From NCBI RefSeq assembly GCF_002954265.1, contig NZ_PPSL01000001.1:1054001-1118000 (forward strand): a stretch of DNA of 64,000 nucleotides. The letters run 5' to 3'. The translations under genes were made by a program, and so were the position numbers. The notes beneath the pieces are model-generated. The model saw only the letters and a program-made list of their open reading frames with translations, was not told the origin of the DNA and made no database searches. The stretch is from Flavipsychrobacter stenotrophus. GTDB taxonomy: Bacteria > Bacteroidota > Bacteroidia > Chitinophagales > Chitinophagaceae. Below, in pieces: positions 17,520 through 26,071 of this stretch (position 1 is its first letter; each line of letters starts with the position of its first letter).

Positions 17520-18005
17520 ATGAAGAAGATCATATTAGCCATTCTGGCCACCATAACGTTAGCACCTGCATTTGCCACCGGCAAAGTAAAGAAATCGGCA
17601 AGCAACAGTTCTATTCTATCTGTAACCGTACAGCGTACAGCCTGCTATGGCAAATGCCCCGAGTACACAATAAAGATAGATGCAAACGGATATGCTACCT
17701 ACACAGGTACCAGGAATATGAAAATGTTGGGCACCTACAAGAAAAAGATAGGTACTACGAAAACCATGGCTATCATTAACCAACTAATAGCCTATAAGGT
17801 GGACACCTGCAGAAAGATCTATGACAACCGCATACCAGACCTACCCGGCATTCAGTATTTTATTCAGTACAAAGACAGCGTACAAAAGATATACAGTGCA
17901 GAATGGGGCCCTCAGTACCTTAAAGACATAGCCACCGACATGGACAACCTTGGCAGGAACCCAAACAAGACCTGGACAAAAGTAAAGAAGCAAGTAAAAA
18001 AGTAA
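17520..18005 (+). CDS. DUF6438 protein with signal peptide
   Basis: 161 residues. Signal peptide MKKIILAILATITLAPAFATG. The mature part carries the DUF6438 hallmark TACYGKCPEYTIKI (~41-54) with the CxxxC pair, then G-x-A-x-Y. The function of the family is not known; it is probably periplasmic. A -7-like box CACATTTG lies about 30 bp upstream. It is divergent from dprA. Confidence 0.8.
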   Translation: MKKIILAILATITLAPAFATGKVKKSASNSSILSVTVQRTACYGKCPEYTIKIDANGYATYTGTRNMKMLGTYKKKIGTTKTMAIINQLIAYKVDTCRKIYDNRIPDLPGIQYFIQYKDSVQKIYSAEWGPQYLKDIATDMDNLGRNPNKTWTKVKKQVKK

Positions 18006-18070
18006 TCAGTCACAAAAAACAAAAGATCAGGCTCGTCCGGATCTTTGTAGTTATAGCGGTTGCTGGTAAC

Positions 18071-18808
18071 CTATGATTTTGATATCCTGCCTACACCTGC
18101 AAAATGCCTGTGCCAGTACTCTTCTTTCAGGCTGCTGATCATTATACCCTGGGTGGTAGATGCATGAACAAAGTAGTCGTTCATAAGGTACACACCCACA
18201 TGTGAGATACGGCGCCCCCTTGTCTTAAAGAATACCAGATCTCCTTCATGCGCCTCATCCGCCTTGCGTAGGTGTTCGCAATTGCTGAACTGCTCGTAGG
18301 ATGTGCGTACCAGATCAAGGCCAAACACTTCCATATACAACTTCTGAACAAACCCCGAACAATCTATGCCATCCTTATCAGTTCCGCCCATTCGATAATC
18401 GACACCATACCACGAATCAATAAACTTGAATAGGGAATAGTTGTCAATATCCTTGTTAGATACGCCCATCATGCCCGCGTACTTTTCAGTAAGGGGACTA
18501 TTTTCACCGGCTCTATTGCCGGTCTCTGATTTAGACTTCAACTTTGTATTGCCAGCTGCGGGCGCTTTGCCTGTATTGGCAACAACAGGCTTGGCAATCT
18601 TTCTTTTCGCAGTATACTTTTGATCAGGGTACTTTACCGACTTATCAATACATTCTGTAGTTGTGCAATTCTTATTATGCCCGTCCATATAGATATCATC
18701 TATAAAGCGGGGCTGGCGCGAACGATGAGCTGTTGCCTTTTGCGTGGTGTGGCACGACGCAAAAACCAACAGTGATACAAATGAAATTAGTTGTATATAT
18801 ATCCTCAT
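18071..18808 (-). CDS. NlpC/P60 (C40) peptidase lipoprotein
   Basis: 245 residues. Lipobox LLVFASC gives lipidation at Cys19. A basic, low-complexity region (~50-115) links to a C40 domain (~125-243): GGTDKDGIDCSGFVQKLY with the catalytic Cys (~150), GDLVFFKTRGRRISHVGVYL with His (~203), and FVHASTTQGI with the third polar residue. It should cleave peptide stems of peptidoglycan at the outer or inner membrane face of the periplasm. It stands alone between DUF6438 (convergent) and a T9SS cargo. Confidence 0.9.
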   Translation of the reverse strand: MRIYIQLISFVSLLVFASCHTTQKATAHRSRQPRFIDDIYMDGHNKNCTTTECIDKSVKYPDQKYTAKRKIAKPVVANTGKAPAAGNTKLKSKSETGNRAGENSPLTEKYAGMMGVSNKDIDNYSLFKFIDSWYGVDYRMGGTDKDGIDCSGFVQKLYMEVFGLDLVRTSYEQFSNCEHLRKADEAHEGDLVFFKTRGRRISHVGVYLMNDYFVHASTTQGIMISSLKEEYWHRHFAGVGRISKS

Positions 18809-18926
18809 CTAAAAAATTTAGAGGTGCGAAGATACGAATTGCAGATTGCGTGACCAACACGAGTTACTGGCAAACAATAATAATTGATATCAACTGAAAA
18901 TCAATCAATTAAACACTAAAATCTAA

Positions 18927-20105
18927 TCAATTAATAACGAATGACTCTTTAATTATTCCCTCTCCCGCTTCATTCAATACATTCAGTATATATACTCCGG
19001 TAACCAATGTACCATTGAGATCAACGTGTAACTGCGCAGCACCTTTTACCACATTACCAGTCTTTACAGCCTTACCTGTAACATCATTGATGACATATGT
19101 CGCCATCTTCAGATCAGCGCCTACAACTTTGAGATTGATCTCATTTTTAGCCGGGTTAGGGAAAATAACTGTTGAGTAAAGTGCGCCATTCAAAGACTTG
19201 ATGCCGGAAGGGACAATATTATCAGTGTGGTAATAAGCACCGTCAAGCGTAGTAAACGAAGCATCATTAAAGTAGTCAAACTCTGCCAGATAGTTGAATG
19301 AACCTTTCCTGTAGAAGTTGTAAGAATACTGAGAATCAGTATGTTGCCCCTGTGTCATTCCGAATGAACCCAAAACTGTAGCATCGGCTGGAAGGCCATT
19401 TGCATAAAAGCTATCCACTGAGTATTGGCTGCTCTTTTCCATGAGTACATCATAATAAATGCTTGGTCCTGATATTGCATACACCCTCATTTTACCCCAT
19501 CCAACAACTGTATCATCTGAATGAGTGTAATACACATGCTGCCATGGCGAGTGATCAAACAAAGGCGACAATGTTAAAGTAAAATTATTAGCATAACGAG
19601 ATACAGAGTGCCATGCATTGCCATTTGTAAGGGGAAAGTTGATGAGCGTTGCCGGAGTTGCCAGGAAATACCTTTGTTCCGGAATCTCCATAGAATCACC
19701 CGGATTGCCGGTAGCTGCCGCCAGGTCATAGCCCTGATAAGGAATATAGATCCCTGTCTCTCTTACATTAGTAGTGGTAAAATCGATCTCGCTATTCAGG
19801 TTATAGAAGAAAGTGCCGGGCACCATCGTCTTGCCGGTCGGATAGTTAACATCTACCCCGCCATTAGTGAAAAAAGTATCTGTTTCGGGATAATAATCTT
19901 CAGTATAAGTTGCTCCGTTAAAACCGCCATAATCCCACATAATGTTAGTGCCAATGATAGGATTGGGAGGTAATGAGGGGTTTGACATATCAGATATGTT
20001 ATAGCTACCCGTGGGTATAGGCATATCGGTAGCAAGTATCGTAATCTGTCCGAAAGCGGCAGATGCAAAAGGCAGTAAAGCTAATAGAGTCAGTGTTTTT
20101 TTCAT
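18927..20105 (-). CDS. T9SS type A sorting domain protein
   Basis: 392 residues. Signal peptide MKKTLTLLALLPFASAAFGQ. The middle (20-300) is Tyr/Asn/Thr-rich beta sequence with no catalytic motif recognised. The last 80 residues form the sorting domain: VIFPNPAKNEINLKV, YVINDVTGKAVKTG, LVTGVYILNVLNEAGEGI and KESFVIN. It is predicted to pass through the T9SS and be anchored or released at the surface. It has its own likely promoter and lies between two unrelated minus-strand genes. Confidence 0.88.
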   Translation of the reverse strand: MKKTLTLLALLPFASAAFGQITILATDMPIPTGSYNISDMSNPSLPPNPIIGTNIMWDYGGFNGATYTEDYYPETDTFFTNGGVDVNYPTGKTMVPGTFFYNLNSEIDFTTTNVRETGIYIPYQGYDLAAATGNPGDSMEIPEQRYFLATPATLINFPLTNGNAWHSVSRYANNFTLTLSPLFDHSPWQHVYYTHSDDTVVGWGKMRVYAISGPSIYYDVLMEKSSQYSVDSFYANGLPADATVLGSFGMTQGQHTDSQYSYNFYRKGSFNYLAEFDYFNDASFTTLDGAYYHTDNIVPSGIKSLNGALYSTVIFPNPAKNEINLKVVGADLKMATYVINDVTGKAVKTGNVVKGAAQLHVDLNGTLVTGVYILNVLNEAGEGIIKESFVIN

Positions 20106-20201
20106 CTCAGTTCTTTGTGTCGAAGTTAAAATACATATATGAATAAACCTTAATTTCCATAGACCTCAGGCTTTTAGAGCAGGCGAGAGAGCACCGAGCC
20201 A

Positions 20202-21245
20202 TTAAAACTCCTGGTCAAAGTAAATCTTGTAAAAGCTTTTACCCGTTGCTTCATCATACCCCTTCTCTATCAGGTCTTTATCTCCATGTATGTATACATG
20301 GAAGTTCTTATCCAGCTTTAATACACTCTTAAATACACGGGCTTGTTTCTTAACTGCTTGTGTGGAAATATCAAACTGTTCGGGCATCTCCAGATTATTG
20401 CTATCGGCATAGCTCTCCCCAAAATTGCGGAAAGAATTGATAAGTCCCGGTTCTGTGAACACTTCTTCCTCGAATGACTTCTTATCGAAACTCTCATTTG
20501 CCCTGAAGTATTCAACCGATTTATTAAGCAGGTCTATCTGTTCTGTCTTAGACATCTCAAATTCCTGAGGTACCTGCTTAGCAATAAATTGCTTGGTGAG
20601 GGTGAGGAACTGATTAGTCTGAAAGTATTCATTGGCCTGTGGCAATATGCCCAAAAAGCCTTCTTTCCAGAAAACCGCTTCTTCGCCCCTATTGGCGCTG
20701 TCATAGATCAATACATCAAACCCCGATTCTGCATTCGTTGGGAAGATAAGTGCTCCCTTATCAAACTTAGATACCTCTACCCCTTCCCGCATGGTCATAG
20801 AAAACTGGTTGTTATTCATCTCCAGGTCTATAAAATTACTCTTTGTCTCTGTTTTATAGATCCCTATTGCCTCTACATATGCACCATTGATCAGGCAATT
20901 ATCATAAAGGCATACATATAGCTCTCCTGCTTTAATTTTAGGGTGCAATGTATTTTCATAAAGATGTTTGGCAATGTTGGCAGAGTTCACATGAAAAGTC
21001 TCTGTATCTGCAAATGCATTCAAACAGAAATTATACACCTCATGATAGTCAAGGGAAGTATTATGACTGAACGAGTATTTGTTTTGTTCATCGGTAAACT
21101 TTTCCAGGAATGGATTTTTCATGATCAGTTTGTCCCGATCATTTAGATCCAATGGCTTCTGTGAAACCACTATTTCGTCTCCATTGCCCTTGTTACCAAT
21201 GTAGTGCACCGATACTCTTACTAATACGCTATCGCTAAGATCCAT
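20202..21245 (-). CDS. Nucleoid-associated protein, YejK/NdpA-like
   Basis: 347 residues of the 37-kDa nucleoid-associated protein family. Visible features: VHYIGNKGNGDEIVVSQKPL near the N-terminus, HPKIKAGELYVCLYDNCLI, and the long charged C-terminal half FWKEGFLGILPQANEYFQTNQFLTLTKQF, a family pattern of acidic/aromatic helices. E. coli YejK binds the nucleoid and topoisomerase subunits; function in Bacteroidota is unproved. ATG start. It is divergent from the thioesterase gene, with a short inverted repeat between them. Confidence 0.8.
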   Translation of the reverse strand: MDLSDSVLVRVSVHYIGNKGNGDEIVVSQKPLDLNDRDKLIMKNPFLEKFTDEQNKYSFSHNTSLDYHEVYNFCLNAFADTETFHVNSANIAKHLYENTLHPKIKAGELYVCLYDNCLINGAYVEAIGIYKTETKSNFIDLEMNNNQFSMTMREGVEVSKFDKGALIFPTNAESGFDVLIYDSANRGEEAVFWKEGFLGILPQANEYFQTNQFLTLTKQFIAKQVPQEFEMSKTEQIDLLNKSVEYFRANESFDKKSFEEEVFTEPGLINSFRNFGESYADSNNLEMPEQFDISTQAVKKQARVFKSVLKLDKNFHVYIHGDKDLIEKGYDEATGKSFYKIYFDQEF

Positions 21246-21264
21246 TTACCGTTTATTTAATTAA

Positions 21265-21279
21265 CCAGATATGATCTGG
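21265..21279. promoter_or_regulatory. Short inverted repeat in divergent gap
   Basis: CCAGAT-ATG-ATCTGG, 6-bp perfect arms, 20 bp upstream of the YejK-like start codon. It could be an operator; it is short enough to be chance. Confidence 0.25.
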
Positions 21280-21386
21280 CAGAAGACTGCAAAAAACGTA
21301 AATAAACCCTATACTTACAACAAACGTTATGCACATCCCAACCATATAAAACTGCTTATCTACTCTTTTTTTCCTTAATGTAAAAA

Positions 21387-21414
21387 TTGATGTCACTACA
21401 TTCACTTATTTTTG
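21387..21414 (+). promoter_or_regulatory. Promoter of the PaaI gene; transcript may be leaderless
   Basis: TTG (-33, 21387-21389) and TATTTTTG (-7, 21407-21414) with 17-bp spacing, an excellent Bacteroidota promoter. The ATG lies only 5 bases past the -7 box, so transcription should begin at or within a few bases of the start codon. Confidence 0.65.
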
Positions 21415-21418
21415 TTTT

Positions 21419-21832
21419 ATGGATCATAGCTCACCAATACTGAAAGCGCTTATAGATCAGGACCACTACAGCCGGTGGCTGGGGCTTATCATTGATGATT
21501 ACGGACTGGGATTCTGTAAGCTACACTTTACAATAAGGCAGGAAATGCTGAATGGCTTTGGCATAGTACACGGAGGAATTGTGTTTTCCGCCGCAGACAG
21601 TGCATTTGCATTTGCCTGCAATTCGCACGGACGGCTAAGCGTGGCACTTGATGTGCAGATAAGTTTTATCAGATCGGCAAAAGAGGGAGAAACACTCTAT
21701 GTAGATTGTAAAGAGATACACTTAGGTAATAAAACCGCATTCTTTGATATTGCCATTACTAATGAGCAGAAAGAAATAGTAGCGACCTTTAAAAGCACTT
21801 CTTACCGCACAAGCCGTAATGTACTTGAATAA
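21419..21832 (+). CDS. PaaI-family hotdog thioesterase
   Basis: 137 residues of the hotdog fold. The PaaI motif GFGIVHGGIVFSAADSAFAFACN (~43-64; key residues VHGG and the Asp in AAD) carries the catalytic Asp region, and SVALDVQISFIRSAKEGETL follows. These enzymes hydrolyse phenylacetyl-CoA or other acyl-CoA thioesters; no phenylacetate genes are near, so the substrate is open. It is followed after 86 bp by the OB-fold gene, which has its own promoter. Confidence 0.88.
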   Translation: MDHSSPILKALIDQDHYSRWLGLIIDDYGLGFCKLHFTIRQEMLNGFGIVHGGIVFSAADSAFAFACNSHGRLSVALDVQISFIRSAKEGETLYVDCKEIHLGNKTAFFDIAITNEQKEIVATFKSTSYRTSRNVLE

Positions 21833-21867
21833 GGTAGAATCTTAACATTTCTAAACTGGCACGTAAC

Positions 21868-21896
21868 TTGTTATTATTTAGATAGTTGTACATTTG
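21868..21896 (+). promoter_or_regulatory. Promoter of the OB-fold/cytochrome/YceI/DUF5777 cluster
   Basis: TTG (21868-21870) and TACATTTG (21889-21896) spaced by 18 bp match the Bacteroidota -33/-7 consensus exactly. Start of transcription is expected near 21901, giving a leader of about 18 bases. Confidence 0.7.
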
Positions 21897-21918
21897 CTTT
21901 CAGACAAAACTATGACAA

Positions 21919-22335
21919 ATGAATAAGAAATTGATTATCAGAGTACTTATAGCCATTGTTGTAGTTGGCGCTATTGGCGCAGGCGTTGGTTATAAGATGT
22001 GGACGAAGCCACACCCTAAAGCCGAAGACCAGAAAGGGATTGCGATAACTACGGTGGCGCTGGCTAAGGAATATGGTGCCGACGAAAAAGCAGCTGATGC
22101 TAAGTACCTGAACAAGGTGATAGAAGTATCCGGAACTGTAGGCGAAACAGAAAAGAACCAGGATGGTGGCCTTATGGTAATACTACAAACTGAAGACCCT
22201 ACTGCAGGTGTGCAATGTACAATGAGAGAGAAAACCGCAACTGTGAACAAAGGCCAAAACCTGACCATCAAAGGATTTTGCTCTGGCAATGGCATTACAG
22301 GTGTGTCGCTGACAGACTGCGTGATTAACAAATAA
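21919..22335 (+). CDS. Membrane-anchored OB-fold (tRNA_anti-like) protein
   Basis: 138 residues. One N-terminal helix (LIIRVLIAIVVVGAIGAGVGY) anchors a periplasmic part. From residue ~60 (KYLNKVIEVSGTV...GGLMVILQTED...GVQCTM...VNKGQNLTIKGFCSG) it reads as a small OB-fold of the tRNA_anti-like/OB_aCoA type with a CxxxxxxxxxxxxxxxC pair. It is first in a run of four genes with 30-55 bp gaps, whose other products are a cytochrome-like lipoprotein, YceI and DUF5777. The ligand is unknown. Confidence 0.75.
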   Translation: MNKKLIIRVLIAIVVVGAIGAGVGYKMWTKPHPKAEDQKGIAITTVALAKEYGADEKAADAKYLNKVIEVSGTVGETEKNQDGGLMVILQTEDPTAGVQCTMREKTATVNKGQNLTIKGFCSGNGITGVSLTDCVINK

Positions 22336-22386
22336 GATAGCAACGAACTAAACACTTTTAAAGTTTTAACTTTTAATTTTTGACTT

Positions 22387-22761
22387 TTGAAAAAGATACT
22401 CCTTATTGCAGTTCTTGCCGTTTCTCTGGGTAGCTGCTACAACGACAAATACGATAAACTCTACCCTGCACCAGTAGTTACCGTAGACCCTTGCGATACT
22501 GCTACAAATGCAGCTACCTATTCAGGTAATGTGAGCGGAATTATTAGCCTGAATTGCGCAACTGCAGGTTGCCACGACGCAAATGAAATGGCTGGTGGTT
22601 ATAATCTTTCTACGTATGCGGGTGTTAAAGAAATAGCTGACAACGGCAGACTACTGATCACAACAAATAGTGGTAGCATGCCCAAGAGCCTGCCAAAACT
22701 GTCTGATTGTAAAATAAAGCAACTTACCTATTGGGTAAACCACGGAGCACAAAATAATTAA
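22387..22761 (+). CDS. Cytochrome c-like lipoprotein (CX4CH haem motif)
   Basis: 124 residues, starting at TTG (no ATG is available in frame); the translated start reads LKKILLIAVLAVSLGSC, a normal lipoprotein signal with lipobox SLGSC. The mature part has CATAGCH (~59-65), a haem-binding form with four residues between the cysteines, familiar in Bacteroidota lipoproteins, and a likely axial Met in SGSMPKSL. CKIKQLTYWVNHGAQNN closes the domain. It probably carries one haem on a periplasmic-facing lipid anchor and moves electrons, with YceI downstream. Confidence 0.78.
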   Translation: MKKILLIAVLAVSLGSCYNDKYDKLYPAPVVTVDPCDTATNAATYSGNVSGIISLNCATAGCHDANEMAGGYNLSTYAGVKEIADNGRLLITTNSGSMPKSLPKLSDCKIKQLTYWVNHGAQNN

Positions 22762-22790
22762 TCTTTAAAACCATAAAAACAACAAACCAT

Positions 22791-23342
22791 ATGAAAAAGA
22801 TAATCATCGCTACCCTTCTGCTGGCCATTGCAGGTCCATCGTTCGCGCAGAAATACATGACCCGCACAGCAAAAGTTTCGTTCAATGCTACTGCACCAAA
22901 ATCTCCTGAAAAGATAGAAGCGGTAAACAATGAAGTGGCTACGATCATCGATGCTAAAACCGGCGACATTGTATTCCAGATGCCGATAAAGAGTTTCAAA
23001 TTTGAGCGCGAGCTGATGCAGCAGCACTTTAATGAGAACTATATGGAAAGTGATAAGTTTCCGAAATCTGAATTTAAAGGTAAGATCGTCAATGCCGCAG
23101 ATATCACCTTCACAAAAGATGGTACATATAAAGCAACTGTAACAGGTACAATGACCATACATGGTGTAACACAAACGGTAACCGTACCCGGCACCATAAC
23201 TGTAAAAGGTAACACCATCACTGCAAGTGCAAAATTTGCTGTGAAACTTGCTGACTACAAGATCACAGTAGCATCAATGGTGGCAGACAAACTAGCTAAG
23301 GAAGCTTCTATTACCATAGATGCTACACTTACCCAGAAATAA
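22791..23342 (+). CDS. YceI-family periplasmic protein
   Basis: 183 residues. Signal peptide IIIATLLLAIAGPSFAQ. The YceI lipocalin-like barrel is recognised by AKVSFNATAP...VNNEVATIIDAKTGDIVFQMPIKSF, NENYMESDKFPKSEFKGKI, VTGTMTIHGVTQTVTVPGTI and a C-terminal strand of hydrophobic-alternating residues. YceI proteins bind isoprenoid quinones or similar amphiphiles. Placement next to a cytochrome c-like lipoprotein fits an electron-transfer or lipid-handling periplasmic unit. 29 bp after the cytochrome gene. Confidence 0.93.
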   Translation: MKKIIIATLLLAIAGPSFAQKYMTRTAKVSFNATAPKSPEKIEAVNNEVATIIDAKTGDIVFQMPIKSFKFERELMQQHFNENYMESDKFPKSEFKGKIVNAADITFTKDGTYKATVTGTMTIHGVTQTVTVPGTITVKGNTITASAKFAVKLADYKITVASMVADKLAKEASITIDATLTQK

Positions 23343-23396
23343 AGGATAATTTAAGAAACAGAACGGGCCTTATTGAAGGCAAAAACCGACACACAC

Positions 23397-24320
23397 ATGC
23401 GTAAAATTTTATTACTTTCTGCCCTTCTTTGTGGCAGTACATTGAGCTTTGCACAGTCTACAGACAGCCTTATGGATGAACTGAATGATGATACAACGCA
23501 GAAGAACAAAAAAGAAGATGTCAACTTTACATTCAAGGCTACCCGCATCTGCAATACCAGCAGCGTAGAAAATCTGGGCGCGGGCGTTTTGGACTTCCGT
23601 ATATGCCACCGTTTTGGCAAACTGAACCAGGGTGCAGAAAACTTTTTCGGGCTGGACAATGCTACCACCAAGTTGGCTCTTGATTACGGTATCACAAAAT
23701 GGCTGATGGTAGGTGTGGAGCATAGTACGCTGAACAAAGAGAACGATGTTTTTGCCAAAGTAAAGTTGTTGAAACAGCAGAAACATGGCATGCCTGTCAC
23801 ACTTAGCTACTATGGCTCGGTATCGGCAGTAAGAAAAAGTACATTGCCTATTCCTACAGGTACAGAATGGCACTTTTCTAACCAGCTGGCTTACATAAAC
23901 CAGGTGTTGATAGCACGCAAAATAACAGATGCATTCTCTTTGCAACTGACGCCAACCCTTGTACACTACAACCTTGTTGACAGCTCTAAATACAGCAACA
24001 ACACCGTGGCCCTGGGCATAGGTGGCCGTATTAAGCTGAGCAGGCGCGTGGCCATAACAGGCGAATACTACCTGAGGTTAACCAATCAGGACATGCCAAT
24101 AATAGGCAGTACTGCCAAAACGTATAACTCGGCTACAATAGGCGTGGACATAGAAACAGGCGGACACGTATTTCAGCTGATGTTCAGCAATTCATTTACA
24201 AACACTGAGCGTGTAATTGTGGGCCAGACCGGCGATAGCTGGAGCGATGGTGGTATACACTTCGGTTTCAATATCTCCCGTGTATTTACAGTGGTAAAGC
24301 CTAAGGAATTCCGAAATTAA
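23397..24320 (+). CDS. DUF5777 outer-membrane beta-barrel protein
   Basis: 307 residues from MRKILLLSALLCGSTLSFAQ; an upstream TTG is not used. Signal peptide, then an Asp-rich linker (STDSLMDELNDDTTQKNK), then amphipathic strands (FKATRICNTSSVENLGAGVLDFRICHRFG...GRIKLSRRVAITGEYYLRL) ending in aromatic FRN. This matches the DUF5777 family of barrel-like proteins, often encoded beside YceI/cytochrome genes in Bacteroidota. Function unknown; the conserved neighbourhood suggests an outer-membrane component of the same pathway. A terminator follows. Confidence 0.82.
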   Translation: MRKILLLSALLCGSTLSFAQSTDSLMDELNDDTTQKNKKEDVNFTFKATRICNTSSVENLGAGVLDFRICHRFGKLNQGAENFFGLDNATTKLALDYGITKWLMVGVEHSTLNKENDVFAKVKLLKQQKHGMPVTLSYYGSVSAVRKSTLPIPTGTEWHFSNQLAYINQVLIARKITDAFSLQLTPTLVHYNLVDSSKYSNNTVALGIGGRIKLSRRVAITGEYYLRLTNQDMPIIGSTAKTYNSATIGVDIETGGHVFQLMFSNSFTNTERVIVGQTGDSWSDGGIHFGFNISRVFTVVKPKEFRN

Positions 24321-24343
24321 TAACAGCTGTTAATAGACACTTA

Positions 24344-24371
24344 CAAAGCCCTCTCTTTCAGGAGGGCTTTG
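24344..24371 (+). terminator. Terminator of the cytochrome/YceI/DUF5777 cluster
   Basis: 10-bp stem CAAAGCCCTC / GAGGGCTTTG with an 8-base loop, followed by TTTATAT, 23 bp after the DUF5777 stop. Confidence 0.7.
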
Positions 24372-24685
24372 TTTATATGGCTCATTATAGCCCTATGTAA
24401 GAATTGCTGAAAATGCAGGTATAGGTCTGAGATTACCTATACAACCATACTTTCATTTCGGCAAAACAACAATAACGCAAATAAAATAACAATAATATAA
24501 TTCCACTGAGCGCCAAATAACATGATGGCAAAAAAACTTATCCACAATTTTTGCATTTTCATTAAGCACTGAATATCAAAGTACCAGGGCACTTTTTGTA
24601 CTTTAGAATGTGGATAACAATTGATTCTTAATTTGCACATGTTATTTTACCAATGTAGTTTTACACACTCAAAAACGTAATCTAT
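24372..24685. other. AT-rich gap with two DnaA-box sequences (origin-like)
   Basis: 314 bp without a gene. Contents left to right: an 8-bp inverted repeat (24419-24426 / 24435-24442, GTATAGGT/ACCTATAC); a 40-bp A/C-A/T-rich run (24463-24502); TTATCCACA at 24538-24546; and its exact inverse TGTGGATAA at 24609-24617, 71 bp on. These nonamers equal the classic DnaA box. A further TTTTACACA lies at 24660-24668. This combination is origin-like, although an operator with long spacing cannot be excluded. A promoter for the next gene (TTAATTTG-like box at ~24628) may also be here. Confidence 0.45.
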
Positions 24686-25324
24686 ATGCTATCATCATCA
24701 ATTAACCCCTCCGGTATCCCTACCATCATTGCCGACAATTTCTGCACACAATTACTGGCATTCCAGAACGCTATCTTTGCCCGCCCCGCAGGAGACCAGA
24801 TCCCAACACAACAGGAGATCAATATGCAGACAAAGCTCTTGTCAAACATCATAAAGATCAAAAAGCTCAATGCTACTGACCATGTTGCAAAATTCATGAC
24901 TACATTTTGCCGCTTTCTGGGTAAGGAAGACAAAGAACAGGCTCAAAAAATTGCAGGCAAGTTTATACAGTTTATGGGCCTCGACAGCACAGACAGTGAC
25001 ATAGCGACTCAAGAAACAGTAATTGCCGAAACTAATCCCTTTGAAGCATCACCGCTTCAAGCTGAACCTTAGCGCTCCATTTATCCGGAATTTGAAAAAA
25101 ACAAGCATCTGCTCGAAGATTACCGCTATGGCAGTAAAGACTCAGAAGTGCAGATAGGAGAAAAGATCTACAACAAACAGTGTGTGGAATACAACCTGCT
25201 CCAATATACACTGCCTGAGGAATCCCGCAGATTCATTCCGGATCCAGGCGAATATCACAAGCTCATAGATCATGAACAAACCAAAAAACAAATAATACAA
25301 TATCTGCGCGCAAGAGTGGCATAA
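24686..25324 (+). pseudogene. Hypothetical gene interrupted by one in-frame TAG
   Basis: The frame opened by ATG at 24686 runs 128 codons to TAG at 25070-25072, then stays open in the same frame for 83 more codons to TAA at 25322. The second part has normal-looking protein sequence (RSIYPEFEKNKHLLEDYRYG...DHEQTKKQIIQYLRARVA) and no ATG/GTG/TTG start of its own near its beginning. The first part is a helical, charged protein of unknown function (TDHVAKFMTTFCRFLGKEDKEQ). This looks like a ~212-codon gene cut by a nonsense change; read-through or sequence error are alternatives. Confidence 0.65.
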
Positions 25325-25390
25325 GCACACTGGCAACATATCATCGGCGGCCCCATGCCAATTCCCCGACTTTTTTGTTACTTTTCGGGT

Positions 25391-25786
25391 ATGGAAAATG
25401 AAAATGCCGCTCTTGAACCAGATCCAAAAGACAAAATGGAGAGTTATCAGTCGTACCGATGGATAGAGAACGGGCATATCCTGCTCTGGCTGATAAAAGA
25501 TACCTGCTGGTCTATGGAATTTAAGCCAGGTGCTATTTTCATGATCACACCAACGGTTGGCGTTGCCATGTACATTTTATGGCGATCTCGAAACAGCAGG
25601 GTAGATCTGTTTCATAATATTGCTGTATGTATGTGGATCACAGCCAACTCTATATGGATGTTGGGAGAGTTTTACAAACATGAATTTAGACCGATCGCAG
25701 CTGTATTATTCGGAATTGGGTTGGCAACGTTACTGGTATATTATATCTTCTTTTTCAGGAAGGACAGGAGAGAGGAGTTATCCTAA
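25391..25786 (+). CDS. Small membrane protein, unknown function
   Basis: 131 residues from MENENAALEPDPKDKMESY; an upstream ATG adds 12 residues that look like leader. Three hydrophobic segments are visible (GAIFMITPTVGVAMYILW, NIAVCMWITANSIWMLGEF, AAVLFGIGLATLLVYYIFFF), followed by a basic FRKDRREELS end. Family not recognised. It precedes, but is separated by 285 bp from, the giant adhesin gene. Confidence 0.65.
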   Translation: MENENAALEPDPKDKMESYQSYRWIENGHILLWLIKDTCWSMEFKPGAIFMITPTVGVAMYILWRSRNSRVDLFHNIAVCMWITANSIWMLGEFYKHEFRPIAAVLFGIGLATLLVYYIFFFRKDRREELS

Positions 25787-26071
25787 TATTGATCTTTTAA
25801 CTCAGATCCTAATAAATATTACGGGTGGGAGAGATAAAAATTGGATAAATACAAACCAACACGCATATTAAACATACTATTGAAACTTTTCACTTATTTG
25901 TTAACACCTATAAGAAATACCAGTATTTCTTTATATTTAATAATAAATTTATACCGATTCACATACTCTACTAAAAAATCATAATAGTTTTTTCTACCTT
26001 ACAGCACCTTATTCTAATACTACCCTCATTAGAATTAATTCTACGTGCCTAACCATTAATGAAGTTGTTTC

